Below, one piece after another: positions 18,966 through 26,840 of a stretch of DNA of 29,311 nt. The position numbers and the translations under genes were made by a program. The stretch lies in NCBI GenBank assembly GCA_046723645.1, contig JBKOUY010000003.1:1-29311 (forward strand), written 5' to 3'. The stretch comes from DASQUK01 sp046723645 (GTDB lineage: Bacteria; Actinomycetota; Acidimicrobiia; Acidimicrobiales; VFJN01). Numbering within the stretch: position 1 is the first letter of the stretch; each line of letters begins with the position of its first letter. A model generated the notes under the pieces. It was not told the origin of the DNA, made no database searches, and saw only the letters and a list, made by a program, of their open reading frames with translations.

Positions 18966-19369
18966 GCGACGGCGACCTCGTGACCCGTCGGGGGCTCCGC
19001 CTGCCGGCGGCCGCGCTCGACGAGCGGTTCGCGCGCGGGTCGGGCCCGGGCGGACAGCATCGCAACGTGACCGCGTCCGCCGTGGAGGTCGTCGCCGACC
19101 TGACGGCGCTCGACGGGCCCGGCGCCGACCGGGTCCGCCGGCGGCTCGGCCCGGTCGTAAGGGCGCGCGCCGACGAATCCCGCTCGCAGTGGCGCAACCG
19201 GACCATCGCCCGGGGCCGGCTCGCCGCCACTCTCGACGAGGCTGCGGCGGTGGTCACGACCCGCCGTCCGACCCGACCGTCGCGGGCCGCACGCGAGGCC
19301 CGGCTCGAGGCCAAGCGCCGAGCCGCCGAACGGAAGCGTTCACGCGCCTGGCGACCCGACAACGATTGA
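18962..19369 (+). CDS. arfB: ArfB/YaeJ-type peptidyl-tRNA hydrolase (ribosome rescue)
   Basis: This 135-residue protein carries the class I release-factor GGQ domain without a codon-recognition domain. GSGPGGQHRNVTASAVEV (26-43) contains the catalytic GGQ at 30-32, which hydrolyses peptidyl-tRNA in the ribosome. The C-terminal tail, rich in Lys, Arg and Ala (about 105-135), matches the ArfB tail that enters the empty mRNA channel of stalled ribosomes. The length is normal for ArfB. The GTG at 18962 overlaps the permease stop by 4 bp, so it is translated as part of the ABC operon. A very strong hairpin begins directly after its stop. Confidence 0.92.
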   Translation: MSDGDLVTRRGLRLPAAALDERFARGSGPGGQHRNVTASAVEVVADLTALDGPGADRVRRRLGPVVRARADESRSQWRNRTIARGRLAATLDEAAAVVTTRRPTRPSRAAREARLEAKRRAAERKRSRAWRPDND

Positions 19370-19421
19370 GAAACCTGCCGCGGGATTGGTGGTAATGGCC
19401 ACCGATCCCGCGGCAGGTTTC
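19370..19421. terminator. Strong bidirectional hairpin terminator
   Basis: GAAACCTGCCGCGGGAT (19370-19386) and its exact complement (19405-19421) form a 17-bp stem. It continues through a T-G pair and GGTGG/CCACC to a 6-nt loop, 23 bp in all. It sits between the convergent ArfB-type gene, whose stop is the base before, and the MMPL gene, which ends at 19438. No long T-run follows on either strand, as is common in high-GC actinobacteria. Confidence 0.8.
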
Positions 19422-19437
19422 TCCGGGGTAGGGCCGG

Positions 19438-21630
19438 TCAGCCCACCCTCTCGGGCTCGCGCAGCTCGGGCGCGGTCCCGGCCACCACTTCCTGCTCGGC
19501 CTCGACGTGGACGACCGGTAGCACACGGTCGAGCCACCGCGGCAGCCACCAGTTGCGGTCGCCCAGCAGCTCCAGCGTGGCGGGCACGAGCACGAGCCGG
19601 ACGACCGTGGCATCGATCAGCACCGCCACGGCCAACCCGAACCCGAACATCTTCAGCGACCGATCGTCGCCGAGCACGAAGCTGAAGAAGACGCAGAACA
19701 TGATCGCCGCGGCCGCGGTGATGACCCGGGCCGTCGCAGCGAGGCCGTTGGCGACCGCCGTGGCGTTGTCGTGGGTCCGGTCGTAGTCCTCCCGGATGCG
19801 CGACAGCAGGAACACCTCGTAGTCCATCGACAGGCCGAAGATCACGGCGAACAGGAACATCGGGATCCAGGCCTCGATGGGGCCCTCACGACCAACACCC
19901 AGCAGGCTGTCCCCCCAGCCCCACTGGAAGACCGCCACGAGGATCCCGTAGGCGGCGCCGACCGACAGCAGGTTCATGATCACCGCCTTGAGCGGCACCA
20001 GCAGGCTGCGGAATGCGAGCATCAACAGGGCGAACGACAGCACGAGCACCGCGCCGATGAACCATGGCAGTCGATCCGCGATGTAGCGCGAGAAGTCGAC
20101 GACGGCGGCCGTCGCTCCGCCCACCTTCACGTCCGCGGTCGTGCCCGCGACGGCCTCGGGGATGACGTCGTCGCGCAGGCGGTTCACCAGGTGCGCAGTC
20201 TCCTTGTCCTGGGGCGAGGTCGTCGGCTGTACCTGGATGATGGCCGCATCGCCGGAGTCGTTGGGGATCGGCTCCGTCGCGAAGACGACTCCCTCGGTCT
20301 GGTTGAGCTCTCGGGACAGCCCCTGGAGCGCATCCAAGTCGGACTGACCGCCCGGCGTCTCGGCTGCGAGCAACAAGGGCCCGTTGGCTCCCGGGCCGAA
20401 GCCCTCGGACATCAGGTCGTAGGCGCGCCGGACGGTCTGATCGGTCGGCTGGTTCCCGGCGTCGCCGAACCCCAGGCGGAGCCCGAAGAGCGGGATCGTC
20501 AGCAGGAGCAGGACGGCCGCGGAGGCAAGCAGGGCCGGCCAGGGCCGGCGCTGGATCACCCGGCTCCAGCGGTACCAGAACGACTGCCGACCGGCACGCT
20601 CGGCGCGCCGGCGGTGGGGCAGCCCGAGCCTGTCGATGTTGGTGCCGACGAACCCGAGGATGGCCGGCAGGAGCGTGAGCGACGCGAGCATCGTCATGAG
20701 CACGCCGATAGAGATGCCGACCGCCAAGCCCCGGATCATCTCCAGGCCGATGGTGAACAGGCCGAGGATGGCGATGATCACCGTGCAGCCCGCGAAGAGC
20801 ACGGCCCGGCCGGCGGTGTCGAGGGCGCGCATCGTCGCGCACTCCGGCGTCAGCCCCTCGCTCAGGCCCTCGCGATAGCGGGTGACGATGAACAGGGCGT
20901 AGTCGATGCCGACACCGATGCCGATCATCGCCACGGCCTGGTTCGAGAAGCTCGGCATGCCGATGACGTTGACCGCCAGCCCGACGATGGCGATGCCGGT
21001 GACGATGCCGAAGATGGCGGTGACGAGCGGCAAGCCCGCAGCCAGCAGCGAACCGAAGGCGATGAGCAGGATGATCAGCGCGGCGACGAAGCCGATCACC
21101 TCGCTCGAGAACTCCGACTGCTCGAAGGCGATGTCGCCGCCCAGCTCGACCTCAACGCCGGGTATGTCGGCGTCCGCCACCACCTCGCGGGCCTCCGTGC
21201 CGATGTCGTACAGCTCGTCGCTGTCGCGGTCGGCGAGGTTGACCTCGGCGTAGGCGATCTTGCCCTCCTCGGGGCCGCGCTGGCTGATCTGGTGGGCGCC
21301 CTCCTCGCTGTAGGGGCTCACGACCTCGCTGGGGGCGGTGATCTCGGCGATCCGGTCGAACAGCGGCTCCATCTCGCGTTGGACGGTGGGGTCCGTGACG
21401 TCGTCCGCCTTGAACACGATCTGCCCCGTGGCGCCCGCGCGGTCGTTGAAGCCGTGCTCCTCGAGCAGGTCGACCGCCTCCTGGCTCTCGGATCCAGGCA
21501 GGTCGAACTCGTCCAGGAACTTGCCGCCGACCGTCGAGTTGAGCACGAACAGGCCGACGAGGAGGAGCACCCAGGCTCCCAGGACCCGCCAGCGGCGCCG
21601 ATAACAGAAGCGGGCGAGGCGCTGCAGCAT
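19438..21630 (-). CDS. MMPL/RND-family exporter
   Basis: This 730-residue membrane protein starts at the ATG at 21630, with GGAGG 7 nt upstream. It has the duplicated RND layout: a first helix at about 15-31, an extracytoplasmic domain (about 35-175), helices 2-6, a second extracytoplasmic domain, and helices 7-12. Characteristic motifs are GIGVGIDYALFIVTRYREGL (237-256) in the first half and FGLSMDYEVFLLSRIREDY in the second. Each carries the Asp-Tyr pair of proton-driven MMPL pumps. The family moves lipids, siderophores, pigments or drugs out of actinobacteria using the proton gradient. It is divergent from the MarR gene at 21820 and is probably repressed by it. The short charged C-terminus has no extra domain. 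Confidence 0.94.
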   Translation of the reverse strand: MLQRLARFCYRRRWRVLGAWVLLLVGLFVLNSTVGGKFLDEFDLPGSESQEAVDLLEEHGFNDRAGATGQIVFKADDVTDPTVQREMEPLFDRIAEITAPSEVVSPYSEEGAHQISQRGPEEGKIAYAEVNLADRDSDELYDIGTEAREVVADADIPGVEVELGGDIAFEQSEFSSEVIGFVAALIILLIAFGSLLAAGLPLVTAIFGIVTGIAIVGLAVNVIGMPSFSNQAVAMIGIGVGIDYALFIVTRYREGLSEGLTPECATMRALDTAGRAVLFAGCTVIIAILGLFTIGLEMIRGLAVGISIGVLMTMLASLTLLPAILGFVGTNIDRLGLPHRRRAERAGRQSFWYRWSRVIQRRPWPALLASAAVLLLLTIPLFGLRLGFGDAGNQPTDQTVRRAYDLMSEGFGPGANGPLLLAAETPGGQSDLDALQGLSRELNQTEGVVFATEPIPNDSGDAAIIQVQPTTSPQDKETAHLVNRLRDDVIPEAVAGTTADVKVGGATAAVVDFSRYIADRLPWFIGAVLVLSFALLMLAFRSLLVPLKAVIMNLLSVGAAYGILVAVFQWGWGDSLLGVGREGPIEAWIPMFLFAVIFGLSMDYEVFLLSRIREDYDRTHDNATAVANGLAATARVITAAAAIMFCVFFSFVLGDDRSLKMFGFGLAVAVLIDATVVRLVLVPATLELLGDRNWWLPRWLDRVLPVVHVEAEQEVVAGTAPELREPERVG

Positions 21631-21734
21631 GAGGGAACCTCCGATGACAAGACACTGGGTGGGCAGAACGGACGCGTGTGCGGGTCGTCCGTTCTCTTTG
21701 TGTTGTCGCGGCGGCGGGTGAGTTACCTTAACGA

Positions 21735-21747
21735 CTGAGACTCTCAG
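21735..21747. promoter_or_regulatory. 13-bp palindrome CTGAGA-C-TCTCAG, candidate MarR operator
   Basis: The two perfect six-base arms flank one central C in the 189-bp gap between the divergent MMPL and MarR genes. The site is 105 bp before the MMPL start and 73 bp before the MarR start. TTACCTTAA next to it is the most AT-rich part of the gap and may hold promoter elements. It suits a dimeric MarR repressor. Confidence 0.5.
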
Positions 21748-21819
21748 CCGCAATCGATATCTCGGGGACAAGCCCAGGCTGGCACAAAGATGCCGAGACG
21801 TCACGAGAAAAGGAGCCGC

Positions 21820-22299
21820 GTGAACGCTCCCGCACGCCGCGCCGAGCTGTCCGACGCCGTCCTGGTCGCCGGCCGATCGCTCGGCAACTCGTCGTCGATG
21901 TTGCTCGCCGCGTGCGCCGACCGGCTGGGGCTGCACTCGACCGACTGGGGATGCGTCCTGCTGCTCAACGAGGCGCTCCCCGAGCCGCTCACGGCCGGGC
22001 AGCTCGCCGAGCTCACGGGGCTGACGACGGGCGCGGTCACCGGCGTGTTGGATCGCCTGGAGGGCGCGGGCTACGTCAGCCGGGCGCGCGACCCGGGCGA
22101 TCGGCGGCGGGTCGTCGTGCGCCTCGTGCCCGAGTCGATGACGCGGGTCGGGCCCATGTTCGAGGGCCTGATCGCCGACCTGCGAGCGCTGCATGGCGAC
22201 TACTCGGACGAGGAGCTGGCTGTCTTCGCCGACATACTCACGCGCTCCAGCGAGATCATGCGCACCCACGCCCGCCGCATCCACCGGGGCGAGGACTGA
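21820..22299 (+). CDS. MarR-family transcriptional regulator
   Basis: This 159-residue protein starts at a GTG with AAAAGGAG 4 nt upstream; an in-frame ATG at 21790 is the alternative. The winged-helix core is LTAGQLAELTGLTTGAVTGVLDRLEGAGYV. The wing carries RARDPGDRRRVVVRLVPES, the Asp-x-Arg-Arg signature of MarR proteins that bind ligands. Flanking helices form the dimer interface. The stop is one base before the GTG of the ATP-grasp/GNAT gene, so the two form an operon. The MMPL exporter is divergent. It is likely a repressor of the exporter and its own operon, released by the exported compound or a precursor. Confidence 0.9.
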   Translation: MNAPARRAELSDAVLVAGRSLGNSSSMLLAACADRLGLHSTDWGCVLLLNEALPEPLTAGQLAELTGLTTGAVTGVLDRLEGAGYVSRARDPGDRRRVVVRLVPESMTRVGPMFEGLIADLRALHGDYSDEELAVFADILTRSSEIMRTHARRIHRGED

Positions 22300-22300
22300 G

Positions 22301-24301
22301 GTGAGGCAGACCGTCGCCGACCGAATCCGCGAGTCCCTGCGCGACTGGGTCGGAACGCGCCCGGTCGTGCTGGCGGGCATGCCGATCGCCGCGACCAGCG
22401 GATGGATCGAGCAGCTGCGCAGCCTGGGCGCCTCGCGTGTCCTGGTCGTGGGCACCACTCTCGGGACGGGCGGCCTGCCCGACCCCGAGCACGCCGAGTG
22501 GATCGACCTGGACATCCGCGCGTCCGATCCGATCGACGAGTTCCGTCAATTCGAGCGCCTGGCCGCCGATCCCCCCGACGCCATGGCGGAGGCGCTCGAC
22601 CGGTTCGACCCGCAGGGCGACGCTCTGGTCCTCGTCGCCCCCTTCCAGGCGGTCACAGCGATCGGCGGCCGGCCGGTGACGGGCGGCCGCCGCCCCGAGT
22701 GGGTGGCCCTCGAGGACAAGACGACGAACGATGCGCTGTTCGACCGCGCCGGCGTCGACCGTCCGCGCTGCGAGATCGTGGCCGCCGTCGACCGGGCCGC
22801 CCTCGGCGCCGCCGCATCCCGGCTCGACGGCGGCCAGGGCACCGTCTGGTCGGGGGACGCGCGGCAGGGCTTCAACGGCGGCGGCACGTTCGTGCGCTGG
22901 GTCACCGACGAGGCGCAGGCGGGCCGCGCCCAGCGCTGGTTCGCCGACCGGTGCCGATCGGTCCGGGTCACGCCGTTCCTCGAGGGGACGCCCTGCAACA
23001 TCCACGGCTTCGCCACCGAGGACGGGCTGGCGGTGTTCCGACCCGTGGAGGCGATGACGCTGCGGTCGGCGGACCCGCCCGCGCTCCACTACGGGGGCGC
23101 CGCCACCTTCTTCGATCCGCCCGAGGCCGACCGGGCGAGGATGCGGATCGTCGCCCGCCGGGTCGGCTCCCTGCTGCGGGACGAGGTGGGGTTCCTGGGC
23201 ACCTACACGATCGACGGGGTCCTCACCGAGGACGGCTTCCGCCCGACCGAGCTCAACCCGCGGCTGGGCGCGGGCATCACGCCGCTGGTCCAAGGCGTGC
23301 CCGAGCTGCCGTTCCTGGCACTCCACTGGGCGGTCGGGGCCGGCTCGCCGTGCCCGGTGGCGCCCGAGGAGCTGGAGTCGACCGTCACTGCGGCGGCCGA
23401 TGCCCACCGGGGAGGTGGCGGGTGGATGGCCGGCCGGACGCGCTGGCGCGAGACCCGCGATCATCCGGTCACCGTCGACGACGATGGCTGCGAGGCCGCA
23501 GCCGACGACGGCGCGGCGAACGGCGTCGTCACGACCGGCCCGTCGAGCCAGGGCGCCTTCATCCGCTTCACCGCCAGCCCGGAGGCCACCCCGCTGGGGC
23601 CGCCGCTGGCGCCGCGGGCGGCGGCTGCGTTCGCCTGGGCCGACCGGGAACTGGGCGCGGGAATCGGGCTGCGACTGCATGCTGCGCCGGTCCGGTCGGC
23701 GCCACGAAGGCGTGTGACCGCCGGGCGCGGCCACCCACCGGAGCGCATGCCGACGGCCAGCGGGGCCGTGCTGCGCCGGGCTCGACCCGGCGATGCCGAG
23801 GCGTTCGCCGAGGCGGTGCGCGAGAGCCTCGACCACCTTCGCCACTGGATGCCCTGGGCGGTGCCGGTCGCCGCCGAGGTCGCCGTGCAGCGGGACCGGC
23901 TGGTGATGGCGGATGCCAGCTGGACCGACGGCAGCGACTACGAGTTTGCGATCCTCCCGGCCGACGAGGGGCGGGTCATCGGGGGCTGCGGGCTCATGCG
24001 CCGCATCGGTCCGGGCGCGATCGAGATCGGCTACTGGGTCCACGTCGACCACACGCGGCGCGGCCATGCCACGGCCGCCGCCGCGGCGCTCACCGAGGCG
24101 GCGTGGTCGCTGCCCGATGTCGAGCGGGTGGAGATCCACTGCGACGAGGCCAACGTCGCCAGCGCGGCGGTGCCGGCCCGGCTGGGTTACCGGCTCGACC
24201 GCATCGAAGACGACGAGCCCAGGGCGCCTGCGGTGTCGGGTCGCAGCATGATCTGGATCGCCGGGCGCCCCGGGCGTCAGGACAGCTTCGGGCTCAGGTA
24301 A
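22301..24301 (+). CDS. ATP-grasp ligase fused to a RimJ/RimL-type GNAT acetyltransferase
   Basis: This 666-residue fusion lies in one uninterrupted frame. Residues about 20-120 look like a pre-ATP-grasp domain (PVVLAGMPIAATSG, RVLVVGTTLGTGG). Residues about 130-380 are an ATP-grasp core. It has EDKTTNDALFDRAGV, the glycine-rich loop QGFNGGGTFVRWV (189-201), VTPFLEGTPCNIHGF, and Mg-binding PTELNPRLGAGI (315-326) with E317 and N319. Such enzymes join a carboxylate to an amine or thiol through an acyl-phosphate. A linker leads to a GNAT domain (about 487-655) with the acetyl-CoA motif around GYWVHVDHTRRGHATAAAAAL (577-597) and ANVASAAVPARLGYRL. The GTG at 22301 has GAGGA shortly upstream. An ATG at 23747 could start a separate GNAT product. 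The 3' end overlaps glyS by 25 bp. The substrate is unknown. Confidence 0.82.
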   Translation: MRQTVADRIRESLRDWVGTRPVVLAGMPIAATSGWIEQLRSLGASRVLVVGTTLGTGGLPDPEHAEWIDLDIRASDPIDEFRQFERLAADPPDAMAEALDRFDPQGDALVLVAPFQAVTAIGGRPVTGGRRPEWVALEDKTTNDALFDRAGVDRPRCEIVAAVDRAALGAAASRLDGGQGTVWSGDARQGFNGGGTFVRWVTDEAQAGRAQRWFADRCRSVRVTPFLEGTPCNIHGFATEDGLAVFRPVEAMTLRSADPPALHYGGAATFFDPPEADRARMRIVARRVGSLLRDEVGFLGTYTIDGVLTEDGFRPTELNPRLGAGITPLVQGVPELPFLALHWAVGAGSPCPVAPEELESTVTAAADAHRGGGGWMAGRTRWRETRDHPVTVDDDGCEAAADDGAANGVVTTGPSSQGAFIRFTASPEATPLGPPLAPRAAAAFAWADRELGAGIGLRLHAAPVRSAPRRRVTAGRGHPPERMPTASGAVLRRARPGDAEAFAEAVRESLDHLRHWMPWAVPVAAEVAVQRDRLVMADASWTDGSDYEFAILPADEGRVIGGCGLMRRIGPGAIEIGYWVHVDHTRRGHATAAAAALTEAAWSLPDVERVEIHCDEANVASAAVPARLGYRLDRIEDDEPRAPAVSGRSMIWIAGRPGRQDSFGLR

Positions 24302-25614
24302 TCGAGCAGCCCGTCGATCGGCACCCGATCCTGCGCCATCGAGTCGCGGTGCCGAACGGTGACCGCCCGGTCCTCGAGGGTCTCAAAGTCGATGGTCACG
24401 CAGAAGGGGGTGCCCAGCTCGTCCTGCCGGCGATAGCGCCGCCCGATGGCCTGGGTCTCGTCGTAGTCGCACATGTAGTCCTGCTGGAGCAGGCCGAGCA
24501 CCTCGTTGGCCGGCTCCTGCAGCTCGGGCTTCTTCGACAGCGGCAGCACCGCCACCTTGTACGGCGCGATGCGGTGGTGGAAGCGGAGCACGGTGCGGGT
24601 CTCGCCCTGGCCTTGGCCCTCCCGGGCCACCTCCTCCTCGTCGTAGGCCGCCATGAGGAACGCCATGGCGGTGCGCGTGGCGCCGGCCGCCGGCTCGATG
24701 ACGTACGGCACGTAGCGCTCACCGCGCGCCTGGTCGAAGTAGTCGAGGCTCTCGCCCGACGCCTTCGCGTGCTGCCGCAGGTCGTAGTCCGTGCGGTTGG
24801 CCACGCCCTCGAGCTCGTCCCAGCCCCATGGGAACAGGAACTCAACGTCCGACGTGGCCGACGAGTAGTGCGACAGCTCCTCCTCGTCGTGCGCCCGCAG
24901 CCGCAACTGGTCTTCCGGGATCCCGAGGTCGACGTACCAGCGGAGCCGCTCGTGGCGCCAGTACTCGTACCACTTGCCCGCCTCGTCGGGCGGCACGAAG
25001 TACTCCATCTCCATTTGCTCGAACTCGCGGGTGCGGAAGACGAAGTTCCCGGGCGTGATCTCGTTACGGAACGACTTGCCGATCTGGGCGATGCCGAACG
25101 GCGGCCGCTTCCGTGAGGTCTCCATCACGTTCTTGAAGTTCACGAACATGCCCTGCGCGGTCTCGGGCCGGAGGTAGACCTCGGCGCCCGTCCCCTCGAC
25201 CGGCCCGGCATAGGTCTTGAACATGAGGTTGAACTGGCGCGCCTCGGTGAAGCTGCCCTTGGCGTGGCAATTGGGGCACTCGTCGGGATCGTCGAGCTTG
25301 TCGAGGCGGAACCGCTCGCGGCACTTCCGGCAGTCCACCAGCGGGTCGGTGAAGTTCTTGAGATGGCCCGACGCCTCCCAGATGGCCGGCGGCGACAGGA
25401 TGGCGGCGTCGAGCCCGACGATGTCGTGGCGGAGCTGCACCATCGAGCGCCACCACTCCTCCTTGACGTTGCGCAGCAGCAGCACGCCCACCGGCCCGTA
25501 GTCGTAGGTGGAGCGGAAGCCGCCGTAGATCTCGGCGGACGGGAAGACAAAGCCCCGCCGCTTGCAGAGGTTGACGACCTTGTCGAACAGGGCGGGGTCG
25601 GGGGCCGGCGACAT
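24277..25614 (-). CDS. glyS: Glycyl-tRNA synthetase (dimeric type)
   Basis: This 445-residue enzyme charges tRNA-Gly with glycine and ATP. It is the single-chain alpha2 class II type found in actinobacteria, not the alpha2beta2 type. Visible are RRGFVFPSAEIYGGFRSTYD near the N-terminus (19-38) and a zinc-ribbon insertion C95-x2-C98...C113-x2-C116 (CRKC, CPNC). Motif 2 is GKSFRNEITPGNFVFRTREF, followed by EQMEMEYF. Motif 3 includes VIEPAAGATRTAMAFL. The C-terminal anticodon-binding domain contains PYKVAVLPLSKKPE and GTPFCVTIDFETLEDRAVTVRHRD. The ATG at 25614 lacks an SD; TACACT 8 nt upstream suggests a leaderless mRNA. No T-box leader is present. Confidence 0.97.
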   Translation of the reverse strand: MSPAPDPALFDKVVNLCKRRGFVFPSAEIYGGFRSTYDYGPVGVLLLRNVKEEWWRSMVQLRHDIVGLDAAILSPPAIWEASGHLKNFTDPLVDCRKCRERFRLDKLDDPDECPNCHAKGSFTEARQFNLMFKTYAGPVEGTGAEVYLRPETAQGMFVNFKNVMETSRKRPPFGIAQIGKSFRNEITPGNFVFRTREFEQMEMEYFVPPDEAGKWYEYWRHERLRWYVDLGIPEDQLRLRAHDEEELSHYSSATSDVEFLFPWGWDELEGVANRTDYDLRQHAKASGESLDYFDQARGERYVPYVIEPAAGATRTAMAFLMAAYDEEEVAREGQGQGETRTVLRFHHRIAPYKVAVLPLSKKPELQEPANEVLGLLQQDYMCDYDETQAIGRRYRRQDELGTPFCVTIDFETLEDRAVTVRHRDSMAQDRVPIDGLLDYLSPKLS

Positions 25615-25622
25615 GGCGCCCA

Positions 25623-25628
25623 AGTGTA
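25623..25628 (-). promoter_or_regulatory. Possible -10 (TACACT) of glyS
   Basis: TACACT on the minus strand ends 8 nt before the glyS ATG, and no SD is present. Transcription from it would begin within about 2 nt of the start codon. The -35 region is poor. Confidence 0.35.
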
Positions 25629-25712
25629 CGGACCGCCGCCTCGCACCTAGTGGGCCAAATGGCGCCCGCCGATCACGAGGAGCGCCGGCCGAGCGGGTGG
25701 TAGACACGCGGC

Positions 25713-26762
25713 GTGACGTCCTCGTACCCGTATCCGGCGACGGAGCCGTCGTACCGGTCGACGCTTCCGGCGGGCGACCCGACGGCGGTGATGGGACGCC
25801 GGGTGGCGGCCTGGCTCGTCGACTCGATCATCATCCTGGCGCCCTCGGTGGCGCTGTTCACGAGCGAGCTCGAGTACCTCGAGGAATCGGAGCTCAACCA
25901 GTCGGGCGTCGACTTCTGCGAGGAGTTCATGGACCGGGAGGAGGGGGTCTGCCTCGACGCCGGCGATCGGGTCTACTTCAGCGAGGGCGTCCCGGTCGCG
26001 CCGTGGGCGGTCGGGCTCGGCCTGGCCATCCTGATCAACGTCCTGATCCAGGCGTTCAAGGGCTGGACACCCGGCAAGCTGCTCTTCGGGGTCCGGACCG
26101 TCGCCGAGGATGGCCGGGTGCCCGGGCTCGGCCGGGCGATCATCCGCTGGCTGCTGTTCATCGTCGACGACCTTTGCGCCGGTCTGGTCGGGCTCATCGT
26201 GGCGCTGACCAGCAGGGGCCACCGCCGGGTCGGCGACATGGCGGCCAAGACCTTCGTCGTGGGCAAGGAGTACATGGGCAGCCCGATCGTCGTGCCCGGC
26301 ATGACCCCCGGCTACGCGGCGTACCCCGGGTATCCCGGGTACCCCGGTGGTCCCCCGCCCGGTGGACCCTCCGGTGGTCCTGCGGAGCCCGGTGGTCCTG
26401 TGGAGCCCGGTGGGCCGGGCGGGCCCGGAGGCGGCTGGGGCGCACAGCCCGGTCCGCCAAGAGAGCCCGCGCAGGCATGGGCGCCGCCGCCAGCGTGGGG
26501 GCCCGCGCCCCAACGGGCGGAGCAGGCGCCCTCGACCACCGAACCTCGGGAGGCCGGCGCAGAGCCGGCGTCAGCGGCCCCTGCCCGCGACGCTGCGGCC
26601 ACCGAGCAGGCCCGAGCCGACGCGCCGGCGGCGGCCGAGCCGGCGACGCCGGGTTACAACCCGCAATGGGATCCGGCCCGGGGGACGTACATCGTGTGGT
26701 CCGCCGAGCGGGGACACTGGCTGGGATGGGACGACACCGCCAAGGAGTGGAAGCGGCTCTGA
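25713..26762 (+). CDS. RDD-family membrane protein with Pro/Gly-rich tail and aromatic C-terminal motif
   Basis: This 349-residue protein starts at a GTG without a clear SD. Residues about 27-195 form an RDD domain. They include MGRRVAAWLVDSIIILAPSV (27-46) with the Arg and Asp that name the family, a second helix APWAVGLGLAILINVLIQAF (about 96-115), GWTPGKLLFGVRTV, a third hydrophobic stretch IIRWLLFIVDDLCAGLVGLI, and HRRVGDMAAKTFVV. Residues about 200-310 are low-complexity Pro, Gly and Ala with YPGYPGYPGG repeats and are probably disordered cytoplasmic sequence. The last 35 residues, with YNPQWDPARGTYIVWSAE then WLGWDDTAKEWKRL, form a compact Trp-rich motif like a binding module. RDD proteins are proposed transporters or membrane anchors. 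The function is unknown here. Confidence 0.85.
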   Translation: MTSSYPYPATEPSYRSTLPAGDPTAVMGRRVAAWLVDSIIILAPSVALFTSELEYLEESELNQSGVDFCEEFMDREEGVCLDAGDRVYFSEGVPVAPWAVGLGLAILINVLIQAFKGWTPGKLLFGVRTVAEDGRVPGLGRAIIRWLLFIVDDLCAGLVGLIVALTSRGHRRVGDMAAKTFVVGKEYMGSPIVVPGMTPGYAAYPGYPGYPGGPPPGGPSGGPAEPGGPVEPGGPGGPGGGWGAQPGPPREPAQAWAPPPAWGPAPQRAEQAPSTTEPREAGAEPASAAPARDAAATEQARADAPAAAEPATPGYNPQWDPARGTYIVWSAERGHWLGWDDTAKEWKRL

Positions 26763-26778
26763 CGGCCGCCACGCGCAC

Positions 26779-26825
26779 TTCCTGGCGCAGTTCTGGTTGC
26801 TGAGCAACCAATTCGGCGCCAGGAA
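26779..26825. terminator. Nested inverted repeats, bidirectional terminator
   Basis: An outer 10-bp perfect repeat, TTCCTGGCGC (26779-26788) and GCGCCAGGAA (26816-26825), encloses an inner 7-bp repeat, TGGTTGC-TGA-GCAACCA (26794-26810). It lies between the convergent RDD and recO genes, 17 bp after one stop and 15 bp before the other. No T-run follows on the plus strand. Confidence 0.7.
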
Positions 26826-26840
26826 CGGCCCGGCGGGGGA

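Noticed and set aside
21660..22515. N-terminal extension of the MMPL protein by about 295 residues
   Set aside because: The extension is antisense to the MarR and ATP-grasp genes, and the ATG at 21630 has a strong SD and begins a typical MMPL N-terminus.
25615..25712. T-box leader of glyS
   Set aside because: The T-box sequence and specifier stem are absent, and the probable -10 is only 8 nt from the start codon.
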